Shown here piece after piece: positions 41,413 through 51,094 of a stretch of DNA of 64,000 nt. The translations under genes were made by a program, and so were the position numbers. This DNA comes from Teichococcus coralli (lineage in GTDB: Bacteria; Pseudomonadota; Alphaproteobacteria; Acetobacterales; Acetobacteraceae): positions 248,001 to 312,000 of the forward strand of contig NZ_SNVJ01000003.1 in the NCBI RefSeq assembly GCF_009829925.1, read 5' to 3'. Each line of letters starts with the position of its first letter. Positions within the stretch are counted from its first letter, which is position 1. The notes beneath the pieces were generated by a model, which worked only from the letters and a program-made list of their open reading frames with translations, ran no database searches and was not told the DNA's origin.

Positions 41413-42668
41413 TGAGCATCGCGATCGGCCTGCCCGCCCTTGTGGCGGATCTGAATGCGCTGCGCGTCCTCGGCCCCGGCCATCCCGGCAGGGTCGTCGT
41501 GCAGCGGGGCGGCACGGCGCTCACCCTCGATCCGGCGGGCGCCTACCAGGCCGTCGGCAGCGATATGCCACGCTTCCAGGGCGCCGCGCAGCGCCTGCTG
41601 GTCGAGGAAGCGCGGACCAATGCCCTGCGCAACCCGCGTGGCGCCTATGCCGGCACGGCCGGCTTCCCGACGGCGAACCCGCCAGACTACTGGTACACCT
41701 ACACCTCGCCGGGCGTGACCATCAGCTTCGTGGCGACGGGAAGCGAGGACGGCATCCCCTATGTGGATGCCGACATCGTCGCCACCAGCGGGGCCTATGG
41801 CTGCCGTGTCGTGTTCGAGGGCAACAGCCAGGTCGTCTGCGCACCCGGCCAGGTCTGGACCTCGAGCTTCTTCATGCGGCTGCTCGCGGGCAGCGTCGGC
41901 AACGTGTCCTTCACCCACCGCGTCATGGAGCGCGCCGCGAACGGCACCTTCATCGCTTCCACGGACATCGGCGCGAATGCGCCGACCGCGGCCCCGCTCA
42001 CCACCCAGCGGGCACGCGCGACGCGCGCCATCGGCGATCCCTCGGCGGCGCGCATCGTCAACGGCGTGGACTTCAACGCAAGCAGCGCCTTCTCGGCGCG
42101 CCTGCGCTTCGGCCTGCCGCAACTGGAGCTCGGCGGTGTGGCGACCTCGCCGATGCTGCCCGCCGCCGGCAGCTTCGGGCCGGCCAGCCGGGCCGCGGAC
42201 CTGGCCGTCTGGGCACCACCGGGCGGCTTCGGCGGCAGCGGCACGGCGGTCATCCGGGCGATGCTGCCCGCCGCCGCGCCCTTCAGCGCCAGCCAGGGGT
42301 TGCTGCAGATCGACGACGGCGGTGACGCGAACCGCCTGCTGATCCGCAACACTTCCGGCAGCGCCACCGTCCATGGCGTGGCCGACAGCGGCGGCAGCAC
42401 GCTGGCGGCCCTGAGCGGCGGCAACATGACCGCCGGAACGCCCTTCCGCGCCGCCCTCGCCTGGGCACCGGGAGAACTGGCCTTCTGCATGAACGGCGGG
42501 GCGGTGCAGTCCGCCGCCATCAGCACGCCTGCGGGCCTGTCGCGGCTGCTCGTCGGCCATGGCTCCAGCGCGCTGACCCGAGCGGCGAACGGGGAGGTGG
42601 AGTTGATCGACTTCCGCCCCGCGCGGCTGCCCAACGCCATGCTGCAGGCGCTTTCCGCCGCGGCCTGA
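41412..42668 (+). CDS. phage-type structural protein with lectin-like fold
   Basis: 418 residues. RLLVEEARTNALRNPRGAYA is a motif seen in phage head-spike or tail proteins with a concanavalin-like jelly-roll domain. The later segments (GTAVIRAMLPAAAPFSASQG and LLVGHGSSALTRAANGEVEL) fit such a sandwich. The ATG at 41412 overlaps the tail-spike stop. The frame is open further upstream to 40179 only because it is a shadow of the tail-spike gene. Confidence 0.6.
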   Translation: MSIAIGLPALVADLNALRVLGPGHPGRVVVQRGGTALTLDPAGAYQAVGSDMPRFQGAAQRLLVEEARTNALRNPRGAYAGTAGFPTANPPDYWYTYTSPGVTISFVATGSEDGIPYVDADIVATSGAYGCRVVFEGNSQVVCAPGQVWTSSFFMRLLAGSVGNVSFTHRVMERAANGTFIASTDIGANAPTAAPLTTQRARATRAIGDPSAARIVNGVDFNASSAFSARLRFGLPQLELGGVATSPMLPAAGSFGPASRAADLAVWAPPGGFGGSGTAVIRAMLPAAAPFSASQGLLQIDDGGDANRLLIRNTSGSATVHGVADSGGSTLAALSGGNMTAGTPFRAALAWAPGELAFCMNGGAVQSAAISTPAGLSRLLVGHGSSALTRAANGEVELIDFRPARLPNAMLQALSAAA

Positions 42669-42700
42669 CTTTTCCACCCTCAAGGCAAGGACCACCTTCC

Positions 42701-43072
42701 ATGCCCATCCTGACCGATTACGCCCGCAACCTCCTGGGCCGCGCGCTTTGCGGCCGCGCCCCCGCCCTGCCGACCGCGATCTATGCCGCGCTCGGCACCG
42801 GCGGCACCGCCAGCGGCTTGAGCGGCGAGCCGGCCGGCAACGGCTATGCCCGCCAGCGCATGACCTTCACCGGCAACGGCCTGCAGCGGAACGCGGAAAC
42901 CGTTCGCTTCGTGTTCAACGGCGCCGTGGGCACCCTCACCCATGTCGGCCTCTACGACGCCGCCTCCGGCGGCAACCCGCTGGCCTACGGCCTGCTGGCG
43001 CAGAGCGCGGCCATCACCGGCCCCGGCACCGTGACCATCGCCGCCGAGGCGCTGACGGTCGACAGCCAGTAG
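42701..43072 (+). CDS. phage tail-fibre-like small protein
   Basis: 123 residues. GTLTHVGLYDAASGGNPLAY is the pattern of small tail-associated proteins of phages and phage-like particles, and AIYAALGTGGTASG is part of the same domain. No signal peptide. It follows the lectin-like gene by 32 bases and probably belongs to the same transcript. Confidence 0.6.
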   Translation: MPILTDYARNLLGRALCGRAPALPTAIYAALGTGGTASGLSGEPAGNGYARQRMTFTGNGLQRNAETVRFVFNGAVGTLTHVGLYDAASGGNPLAYGLLAQSAAITGPGTVTIAAEALTVDSQ

Positions 43073-43114
43073 GCGCCCCCGCCGCCCCATTCTCAACCCG
43101 CCTCAGGAGCACCC

Positions 43115-43309
43115 ATGATGGAAACCTGGATTCGCGTGCAGATCAGCCAGCCCAGCACCTGGCGTGGCCTCTTCCTGGTCCTGACCGCCGGCCTCGGCAT
43201 CTCGATCTCGCCCGAGATGCAGAACGCCCTGCCGAACCTGGCAATCGCCGCGCTGGGTGTCTGGGAGGCGCTGCGCAAGGGCAACCGCTTCGGCGAGCCG
43301 GGCGCCTGA
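43115..43309 (+). CDS. small membrane protein, holin-like
   Basis: 64 residues with one hydrophobic helix (about 17-34) and a second amphipathic stretch (ALPNLAIAALGVWEALRKG). The length, a Ser-Pro-Glu turn and position after tail genes are reminiscent of small phage holin-like proteins, but I see no diagnostic motif. The ATG at 43115 follows CAGGAGCACCC. Confidence 0.5.
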   Translation: MMETWIRVQISQPSTWRGLFLVLTAGLGISISPEMQNALPNLAIAALGVWEALRKGNRFGEPGA

Positions 43310-43354
43310 CGGCCAGGGCGGCGGATGCTCTCCGCCGCCCGCACCGCCCCAGGG

Positions 43355-43522
43355 CTACGGATCGATGGCCGCGGCGCAGGCATCGGTTGGCACCGCGGCG
43401 GCATGGCCCACCAGCGGCACGATCTTGAGGGCGGCCGAGCCGATCCGGCAGGGCGCCGCAACGAGTCCGCAGCCGGAAAGGCCAAGGGAGAGGGCGAGGA
43501 GCAGAAGGGCCTTGCGCATCAT
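43355..43522 (-). CDS. very small lipoprotein (55 residues)
   Basis: A short gene easily missed by length cut-offs. It starts with tandem ATG codons (43522, 43519) and MRKALLLLALSLGLSGC, a complete signal with lipobox LSGC (Cys18). The mature part begins GLVAAPCRIGSAALKIVPLV and ends AAAIDP with two further cysteines. The leader, codon use and clean stop make it convincing. The family is probably an uncharacterised alphaproteobacterial lipoprotein. It is convergent with the phage-like cassette. Confidence 0.65.
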   Translation of the reverse strand: MMRKALLLLALSLGLSGCGLVAAPCRIGSAALKIVPLVGHAAAVPTDACAAAIDP

Positions 43523-43605
43523 CCCGCTCTAACGCCCCTGCAGGGCGAGGGATGCGCAGCGGGAACTGCCGCGCGCGAATAGCCGGCCAAGGCACAGAAA
43601 AGGGG

Positions 43606-43634
43606 TTGCGCCCGCTCCCTCCACGGCCTAGAGA
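43606..43634 (+). promoter_or_regulatory. promoter of tRNA-Thr
   Basis: TTGCGC (43606-43611), 17 bases, then TAGAGA (43629-43634). The tRNA begins 22 bases after the -10 box, a typical distance for a stable RNA promoter. Confidence 0.55.
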
Positions 43635-43656
43635 GCGCCTCGCTTTCACCGCACCC

Positions 43657-43731
<75 letters not shown>

Positions 43732-43740
43732 TCTCCCCAG

Positions 43741-43787
43741 ACGCCGTTCCAGGCTGGTTTTCCGGGTTCGGGAAGGCGCTTTTTTTT
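43741..43787 (+). terminator. possible terminator after tRNA-Thr
   Basis: An imperfect GC hairpin (CGCC near 43742 with GGCG near 43775) ends in eight T residues at 43780-43787. Confidence 0.45.
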
Positions 43788-43836
43788 CCGGCGTGGTGAG
43801 TTTTCGGCGTGTTGGCTGGCGCCCTTGTGGCCTGCC

Positions 43837-44241
43837 TCAGCGGCAGCCCTCGCCTTGCCGCTCGAAGTTGAGCACGCGCCCGTCCCGCACCTCGAAGGTC
43901 ACGACGCAGGGCTCCGCCGGCACCCCCGCCCCGCCGAAGCCGAAGCCGATGCCCGTCCCCACGCCGCCGCCATGCCCCCAGCTTCCGCCGCCGAAGCCAA
44001 AGCCGATGCTTGGACTGATGGAGGGCGCGGTGGCGCCGCTGGAAAGGTCATAACGCAGGAAGCGCCGCCCCTCGACCTCGTAGACCTGGTGCGGCACGCC
44101 GAGGCTGCTGACGAGCTGGATCTCCGGGCCGGCGACAAAGGTCGCCATGCGGCGGTCGAAATCCGCCGGGCTGGAGGCGGAGCAGGCCGAAAGCAGCATG
44201 GCGCCCAGCAGCGCAGCGGCGGAGATGGGGACTGCGCGCAT
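43837..44241 (-). CDS. small lipoprotein with glycine-rich segment
   Basis: 134 residues. The leader ends LGAMLLSAC with the lipobox Cys near residue 20. The middle reads [20 protein letters not shown] then RFLRYDL, resembling the short lipoproteins whose domain recurs in beta-barrel-associated proteins. A Gly/Phe-rich run ([16 protein letters not shown]) follows, and the C-terminus has [19 protein letters not shown]. The ATG at 44241 follows GGCAGGGAGC. Function unknown. Confidence 0.68.
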   Translation of the reverse strand: MRAVPISAAALLGAMLLSACSASSPADFDRRMATFVAGPEIQLVSSLGVPHQVYEVEGRRFLRYDLSSGATAPSISPSIGFGFGGGSWGHGGGVGTGIGFGFGGAGVPAEPCVVTFEVRDGRVLNFERQGEGCR

Positions 44242-44461
44242 GGTCGTGGCTCCCTGCCATTGGTGGCCTTCAGCAACGTTGCGCCGCCCGCGCGGGTTGC
44301 GCCGGCAGATGCCTGCGCGAGGCCTGCCACCCGCAGGCGGCAAAGCGCCCTCTCCCTTGCAGATTCAATGCCTTGACCGAGAAGCCTGCGTTTGATAGGC
44401 GCATCTCCGGCGGTTCACCCGATCGGCCGCAGCCTCTTGTCCAGGACGCGTCTGCCACGCC

Positions 44462-44635
44462 ATGGCGAAGCCTCCCCCGCCCCCGTCCAGCGCTGCACAG
44501 ATGGAACGCGAGGCGCGCCGCGCCGCCGCGCTGCGCGAGAACCTGCGCCGCCGCAAGGCCCAGAGCCGTGCCCGCGCCGAAGAGGCCGCGCCGGCCTCGC
44601 CGCCCGCGCCATCCCCCGAGCCCCCGAAGGGCTGA
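44462..44635 (+). CDS. small basic protein (57 residues)
   Basis: A short gene lying 85 bases upstream of dcd. It reads [20 protein letters not shown] then [20 protein letters not shown], with a Pro/Ala tail. The central helix is strongly basic. Similar short proteins next to dcd or murA occur in related alphaproteobacteria (from memory, not checked). No function is known. It could be a nucleic-acid-binding peptide. Confidence 0.5.
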   Translation: MAKPPPPPSSAAQMEREARRAAALRENLRRRKAQSRARAEEAAPASPPAPSPEPPKG

Positions 44636-44720
44636 CCACCCGCGAAGCTCCGGTTGCCCGCGGCCCGCCGCTGGGCTATCCCGGCCCGCCTTTGCCGCTG
44701 CCGCACGGAAGTCTCCGCCC

Positions 44721-45275
44721 ATGTCCATCATGCCTGACAGCTGGATCCGCCGCATGGCGACGGAGCACGGCATGATCGAGCCTTTCGTGGAGAGCCAGCG
44801 GCGCGAGGGGGTGATCTCCTACGGCCTCTCCTCCTACGGTTATGACGCCCGCGTGGCCGACGAGTTCAAGGTCTTCACCAACGTGGACAACGCCCTGGTG
44901 GACCCGAAGAAGTTCGCCGAGGACAGCTTCGTCACCCGCCGGGGCGAGACCTGCATCATCCCCCCCAACTCCTTCGCCCTGGCGCATACCGTCGAGTACT
45001 TCCGCATCCCGCGCGACGTGCTGGTGATCTGCCTGGGCAAGTCCACCTATGCCCGCTGCGGGCTGATCGTGAACGTCACGCCGCTGGAGCCGGAATGGGA
45101 GGGGCAGGTGACCATCGAGATCAGCAACACCACCCCCCTGCCCGCCCGCATCTACGCCAACGAGGGCATCTGCCAATTCCTGTTCCTGCAGGGCGCGGGG
45201 GCGCCGGAAGTCTCCTACGCCGACCGCAAGGGCAAATACATGGGCCAGCGCGGCGTCGCGCTGCCGCGCCTGTAA
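44721..45275 (+). CDS. dcd: dCTP deaminase
   Basis: Converts dCTP to dUTP, the first step to dTMP. At 184 residues with [39 protein letters not shown] and [20 protein letters not shown], all hallmark segments of Dcd are present, including the Ser-Arg/Glu active-site region. The ATG at 44721 begins [13 protein letters not shown]. The in-frame upstream region is outside the family. It is followed 18 bases later by murA. Confidence 0.94.
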   Translation: MSIMPDSWIRRMATEHGMIEPFVESQRREGVISYGLSSYGYDARVADEFKVFTNVDNALVDPKKFAEDSFVTRRGETCIIPPNSFALAHTVEYFRIPRDVLVICLGKSTYARCGLIVNVTPLEPEWEGQVTIEISNTTPLPARIYANEGICQFLFLQGAGAPEVSYADRKGKYMGQRGVALPRL

Positions 45276-45293
45276 TCGAAAGGGAGCCAGCCC

Positions 45294-46568
<1,275 letters not shown>

Positions 46569-46610
46569 GGCCGGCATGACATCGCTGCGTTTCCGGTGAT
46601 AGAACCAGAC

Positions 46611-47327
46611 ATGGACCAGCCCATCACCAACAGCCCCGCGGCGACCATGGACGAGGCCCAGCCCTTCGTCCTGGCCCTGCCCAAAGGGCGCATCCTGAAG
46701 GAGCTGGGGCCGTTGCTGGCGCGCACCGGCATCGTCCCGGCCAAGGATTTCTACGCCGAATCCAGCCGCCGCCTGCGCTTCGAGACCAACGACCCGCATC
46801 TCGACGTCATCCGCGTGCGCTCGTTCGACGTGGCCACCTTCGTCGCCTTCGGCGCGGCGCAGATCGGCATCTGCGGCGCCGACGTGCTGCTGGAATTCGA
46901 CTATCCCGAGATCTACGCCCCGCTCGACCTGGGCGTCGGCCGCTGCCGCGTCTCGGTGGCCGAGCCGGCCGCCGGGGCCGGGCAGGACGGCATGGCCCGC
47001 CATTCCCGCGTTGCCGTCGCCACCAAGTACCCCAACATCGCCCGCCGCCACTTCGCGGCCAAAGGCATCCAGGCCGAGGTGGTGCACCTCAACGGCGCCA
47101 TGGAGCTGGCCCCTTCGCTCGGCCTTTCCCGGCTGATCGTGGACCTCGTGCAGACCGGCTCCACGCTGAAGGCCAATGGGCTGGTGGAGACCGACGTGAT
47201 CGCGCACATCACCTCCCGCCTGATCGTCAACCGCACCGCGCTCAAGACGCAGCCGGAGGCGATCACCGGCTGGCTTTCCCGTTTCCGCGCCGCGCTGGCC
47301 GCCATTGGGACCGAAACCACCGCATGA
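46611..47327 (+). CDS. hisG: ATP phosphoribosyltransferase, short form
   Basis: First enzyme of histidine synthesis, joining ATP and PRPP. 238 residues, the short form lacking the C-terminal regulatory domain, so a HisZ subunit should be encoded elsewhere. LALPKGRILKELGPLLARTG and the PRPP loop DLVQTGSTLKANGL are intact. I use ATG 46611; a GTG at 46596 and an ATG at 46647 are alternatives. The end overlaps hisD (ATGA). Confidence 0.92.
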   Translation: MDQPITNSPAATMDEAQPFVLALPKGRILKELGPLLARTGIVPAKDFYAESSRRLRFETNDPHLDVIRVRSFDVATFVAFGAAQIGICGADVLLEFDYPEIYAPLDLGVGRCRVSVAEPAAGAGQDGMARHSRVAVATKYPNIARRHFAAKGIQAEVVHLNGAMELAPSLGLSRLIVDLVQTGSTLKANGLVETDVIAHITSRLIVNRTALKTQPEAITGWLSRFRAALAAIGTETTA

Positions 47328-48619
47328 TCCGCCTGTCCACCGCCCATGCCGGGTTCGAGGCCGAGTTCCGCACCCTGCTCGACCAGGCGCGCGAAACCAC
47401 GGCCAAGGTCGATGCCGCCGTCGCCGGCATCATCGCCGAGGTGCGGGCGGAGGGCGATGCCGCCCTGCTGCGGCTCACCGGCCGCTTCGACCGCTGGGCT
47501 CCGGCCAGCGCCGACGGCCTGCGGGTGACGCCGGCCGAGATCGAGGCCGCCCGCGCCGCCTGCGCCCCGGCCCTGCTGGACGCGCTGGACCTCGCGGCCA
47601 CCCGCATCGAGCGCTTCCACGCCGCCCAACTCCCGCGCGACGTCGAGCTGGACGACCCGCTGGGCCTGACGCTCGGCATGCGCTGGAGCGCCATCGAGGC
47701 GGTCGGCATCTACGTGCCCGGCGGCAAGGCGGCCTATCCCTCCTCCGTGCTGATGAACGCCATTCCCGCCCAGGTGGCGGGCGTGCGGCGGATCGCCATG
47801 TGCGTGCCGACGCCGGACGGCGCGCTGAACGACCTGGTGCTGGCCGCCGCGCACCGTGCCGGCGTCACCGAGATCTGGCGCGTCGGCGGCGCCCAGGCCA
47901 TCGCAGCCATGGCCTGGGGCACCGCCAGCATCGCCCCGGTGGACCGCGTCGCCGGCCCCGGCAACGCCTATGTGGCGGAGGCCAAGCGGCAGGTCTTCGG
48001 CCGCGTCGGCATCGATTCCATCGCCGGCCCCTCCGAGGTGGTGGTGCTGGCCGATGCCAGCCAGAACCCGGCGCAGATCGCCATCGACCTGCTGGCCCAG
48101 GCCGAGCACGACGAAAGCGCCCAGGCCATCCTGATCACCACCAGCGCGCAGATGGCCCATGCGGTGGAGCACGCGGTGGAGGAGGCGCTCGGCACCCTCG
48201 CCCGCGCGGAGATCGCGGCCGAGAGCTGGCGCCGCCACGGCGCCATCATCGTGGTGCACGACTGGGAGGAAGGCGCCGCCCTGGTGGACCGGCTGGCGCC
48301 CGAGCACCTGGAGATCATGGTCTCGCAGCCCGGCCCGCTGTTCGACCGCATTCGCCATGCCGGCGCCGCCTTCCTCGGCGCGCATTGCCCGGAGGCGCTG
48401 GGCGACTACGTGGCCGGGCCGAACCACGTGCTGCCCACCGGGCGCACGGCGCGCTTCGCCTCCGGCCTTTCCGTGTTCGACTTCCTGAAGCGCACCACCT
48501 GGATCGCCGCCGAGAAGCGCGGGCTGGAGGCCATCGGCCCCGCCGCCGTGGCGCTGGCCGAGGCCGAGGGCCTGACCGCCCATGCCCGCAGCGTGGCGAT
48601 GCGGCTGGGGCAGGGCTGA
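47324..48619 (+). CDS. hisD: histidinol dehydrogenase
   Basis: Zinc enzyme that oxidises histidinol to histidine with two NAD+. 431 residues. [40 protein letters not shown] and the catalytic region [20 protein letters not shown] are present. The zinc and general-base residues are in [13 protein letters not shown] and APEHLEIM. The gene overlaps hisG, so the two are co-translated. Confidence 0.94.
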   Translation: MIRLSTAHAGFEAEFRTLLDQARETTAKVDAAVAGIIAEVRAEGDAALLRLTGRFDRWAPASADGLRVTPAEIEAARAACAPALLDALDLAATRIERFHAAQLPRDVELDDPLGLTLGMRWSAIEAVGIYVPGGKAAYPSSVLMNAIPAQVAGVRRIAMCVPTPDGALNDLVLAAAHRAGVTEIWRVGGAQAIAAMAWGTASIAPVDRVAGPGNAYVAEAKRQVFGRVGIDSIAGPSEVVVLADASQNPAQIAIDLLAQAEHDESAQAILITTSAQMAHAVEHAVEEALGTLARAEIAAESWRRHGAIIVVHDWEEGAALVDRLAPEHLEIMVSQPGPLFDRIRHAGAAFLGAHCPEALGDYVAGPNHVLPTGRTARFASGLSVFDFLKRTTWIAAEKRGLEAIGPAAVALAEAEGLTAHARSVAMRLGQG

Positions 48620-48786
48620 GCCCCGCGCTGTTGAAGAATCCGCGCGCGGGCGCCATTTCAGCGCCGAACAGAGACTCCCGGGGCGGCAGCCATGCTTGAC
48701 CGGCCCGGCGTGGCCCATCATGGTCCGCCCCGCCCGCGCTTCCGCGTCCGCACCGAACCCGCCCCGCAGCACCAGAAAGAGGCCTG

Positions 48787-49005
48787 ATGTCGAAAGAAGA
48801 TATGATCGAGTTCAGCGGCCAGGTCGTTGAACTCCTGCCCAACGCCATGTTCCGCGTGAAGCTCGACAACGACCACATGGTCCTCGCCCATACCAGCGGC
48901 AAGATGCGCAAGAACCGCATCCGCGTGCTGGCCGGCGACCGCGTGAACGTCGAGATGACGCCGTACGACCTGACCAAGGGCCGTATCACGTTCCGGTTCA
49001 AGTAA
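48787..49005 (+). CDS. infA: translation initiation factor IF-1
   Basis: 72-residue S1-fold protein that occupies the ribosomal A site during initiation. The full sequence pattern [20 protein letters not shown] to [13 protein letters not shown] is canonical. It lies 167 bases after hisD and overlaps the next gene as TAATG. Confidence 0.97.
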   Translation: MSKEDMIEFSGQVVELLPNAMFRVKLDNDHMVLAHTSGKMRKNRIRVLAGDRVNVEMTPYDLTKGRITFRFK

Positions 49006-49652
49006 TGCCCATGGCGGGCCAGCCGGCGCTCGAGGCCGCGGCGGCCGAAGCCGCACCGTCCCCCTCCGCGCCCGCCCGCCCGCCGCTGGTGCTGGCCAGT
49101 GGAAGTCCCAGGCGCCTCGACCTGCTGCGGCGGATCGGTGTGGTGCCGGCGCGCGTGCGCCCTCCCGAGATCGACGAGTCCCCGCTGGGGCAGGAACTGC
49201 CGCGCCAGCTCGCCACCCGGCTCTCCGCGGCCAAGGCGCGCGCCGTGATGGCCGCCGAGCCCGCCGCGCTGGTGCTGGCCGCCGACACGGTGGTGGGCGC
49301 CGGCCGCCGCATCCTGCCCAAGGCCGAGACCGAGGCCGAGGCGCGCGCCTGCCTGGCCCTGCTCTCCGGCCGCCGCCACCGCGTCTATACCGGCGTGGCG
49401 CTTGGCCTGCCCGACGGCCGGCTGCTGACACGGCTGGTGGAAAGCATCGTGACCTTCCAGCGGCTGACCCCGGCGCAGGTCGAGGCTTACATCGCCGGTG
49501 GCGAATGGCGCGGCAAGGCCGGCGGCTACACCATCCAGGAATCGGCCGAGGCTTTTGTCCGTTTCCTGTCCGGCAGCCATTCCAACGTGGTCGGGCTGCC
49601 GCTGCACGAAACCGCCCAGCTGTTGCGCGGCATCGGATGGCTGCGCCCCTGA
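49005..49652 (+). CDS. maf: Maf-like nucleotide pyrophosphatase
   Basis: Cytoplasmic house-cleaning pyrophosphatase acting on dTTP/UTP or modified nucleotides. 215 residues: LASGSPRRLDLLRRIG is the signature, AADTVV contains the catalytic Asp, and LSGRRHRVYTGVAL and GGYTIQESAEAFVRFLSGS complete the fold. The first 25 residues are an Ala/Pro-rich extension, so an internal start is possible, but the TAATG overlap with infA supports ATG 49005. Confidence 0.88.
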   Translation: MPMAGQPALEAAAAEAAPSPSAPARPPLVLASGSPRRLDLLRRIGVVPARVRPPEIDESPLGQELPRQLATRLSAAKARAVMAAEPAALVLAADTVVGAGRRILPKAETEAEARACLALLSGRRHRVYTGVALGLPDGRLLTRLVESIVTFQRLTPAQVEAYIAGGEWRGKAGGYTIQESAEAFVRFLSGSHSNVVGLPLHETAQLLRGIGWLRP

Positions 49653-50740
49653 TCCTCGTCTCCTGCTCCCCCGGCGAGCAGCGCACCGCGCTGCTGCGGG
49701 AAGGACAGCTCGAGGCTGCCTTCATCGAGCGCCCCGCCCGCCCCGAGGGGATCGGCCACCTGCATGTTGGGCGCCTCTCGGCGCGCGCGCCCGCCATGGC
49801 CGGCGCCTTCGTGTTGCTGGCGGGTGGCGAGACCGGCTTCCTGCCCGACTCCGATGGCGCCAAGGGCCGCACCGAGGGCGAATGGCTGCGTGTCGCCGTG
49901 ACCCGTGCGGCCCAGGGCGGCAAGGGGCCACGGCTGGCCGTTCGCGCCGGCCCGGCGGAAGGCCCGCTGCGCCTGCTGGCCCGCGGCCCGGACGCACCGC
50001 TGCGGCTGGCCGCGCAGCACCCCGGGGCCGAGCTGCGCACCGACAGCCCGGCCTGCGCCGCCCGGCTGCGTGCCGCCCTCCCCGCCGGTGGGGTCACGCT
50101 GCTGAGCCGCCCCGCCTTCGACGACGCGCTTGAAGACGCCTTCGCCGCCCTGGCCGCGCCGGAGGTGCCGCTGCCGGGCGGTGGGCGCCTGATCATCCAC
50201 CCGACTCCCGCCCTGGTTGCCATCGACATTGATGCCGGCGGCGCGGCGGGGGGCCGCAATGCCGCCTCGCACCGCGCGCTGAATGCGGCGGCCTTGGCGG
50301 CGGCCGCCCGGCAGATCCGCTTGCGCCACCTTGCCGGCGCCATTCTGGTGGACATGGCCGGCATGCCCATCGGCCGCCGCAAGGACCTGCTGCCCGGCTT
50401 CGAGGCCGTGGCGCGGCAGGACCCGATGCTGCGCGTGGTGGGCCTGACCGGCCTTGGGCTGCTCGAGTTGCAGCGACGGCGCGTCCACACGCCGCTGCAC
50501 GAGGTGCTGGGGCTGCCCCCCTCGCCGCTCAGCCGCGGCCTGGCGGCGTTGCGGCGGGGCGTCCGCGCCGCTGCGGCGCGGCCGGGCGCGCGCCTCACCC
50601 TCACCGCCTCTCCCGGCGTGCTGGCGGCTCTTGAGGCCTGGCCCGGCGCGCTGGAGGAATTCCGGCAAGCGGGCGGCCCGCTGCACCTGCGGCCCGATCC
50701 GCTCTGCCCTCCCGGCCAGGAGGATGTCCATGCCGAATGA
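49637..50740 (+). CDS. divergent RNase E/G-like protein
   Basis: Compact relative of RNase E/G, 367 residues. An S1-like section (about 30-100, [20 protein letters not shown]) precedes the DNase-I-like core. The metal-site Asp equivalent is Asp197 in [14 protein letters not shown]. The second region [15 protein letters not shown] keeps an Asp (239), but the position I align to the second catalytic Asp of RNase E is Gly. No CPxCxG zinc link and no C-terminal scaffold are seen. Sitting between maf and yacG, its location is that of a known alphaproteobacterial family whose activity is uncertain. It overlaps both neighbours. Confidence 0.75.
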   Translation: MAAPLILVSCSPGEQRTALLREGQLEAAFIERPARPEGIGHLHVGRLSARAPAMAGAFVLLAGGETGFLPDSDGAKGRTEGEWLRVAVTRAAQGGKGPRLAVRAGPAEGPLRLLARGPDAPLRLAAQHPGAELRTDSPACAARLRAALPAGGVTLLSRPAFDDALEDAFAALAAPEVPLPGGGRLIIHPTPALVAIDIDAGGAAGGRNAASHRALNAAALAAAARQIRLRHLAGAILVDMAGMPIGRRKDLLPGFEAVARQDPMLRVVGLTGLGLLELQRRRVHTPLHEVLGLPPSPLSRGLAALRRGVRAAAARPGARLTLTASPGVLAALEAWPGALEEFRQAGGPLHLRPDPLCPPGQEDVHAE

Positions 50741-50915
50741 GAAGCCCGATCCGCCCCGCCCAGCCCGCTGCCCCGTCTGCGGCAAGCCAGCCGAGCCGGC
50801 CTTCCGGCCCTTCTGCTCGGCACGCTGCAAGCAGGTTGATCTCGGCCGCTGGCTGAACGGCGGCTACGCCATTCCTGGCGCCCCGGCCGAGCCGCCGGAG
50901 GAGGGCGAGGCCTAA
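50730..50915 (+). CDS. yacG: DNA gyrase inhibitor YacG (zinc ribbon)
   Basis: 61-residue zinc protein that binds GyrB in E. coli. The CPVC...FCSARC cysteines (14, 17, 29, 33) and [14 protein letters not shown] are diagnostic. The ATG at 50730 follows CAGGAGGATG and overlaps the end of the RNase-like gene. Confidence 0.92.
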   Translation: MPNEKPDPPRPARCPVCGKPAEPAFRPFCSARCKQVDLGRWLNGGYAIPGAPAEPPEEGEA

Positions 50916-51018
50916 GCCAGGTTCGTAACAATGGCATTTCCCTGCTGGACAGGTGCCGCGCCTTCCGGTATCTCGCGGCTCCACCAACGGTGGCTCCGGA
51001 AACGGTGCCGCAGCATGG

Positions 51019-51094
51019 GCCCAGATAGCTCAGTTGGTAGAGCATGCGACTGAAAATCGCAGTGTCGCTGGTTCGATTCCGGCTCTGGGCACCA
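51019..51094 (+). tRNA. tRNA-Phe (GAA)
   Basis: Acceptor GCCCAGA/TCTGGGC with encoded ACCA, D-arm AGCTCAGTTGGTAGAGC, anticodon stem-loop TGCGA-CTGAAAA-TCGCA (anticodon GAA), T-arm GGTTCGATTCC. It is intact. Its 3' end is the left attachment site of the satellite element. Confidence 0.96.
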
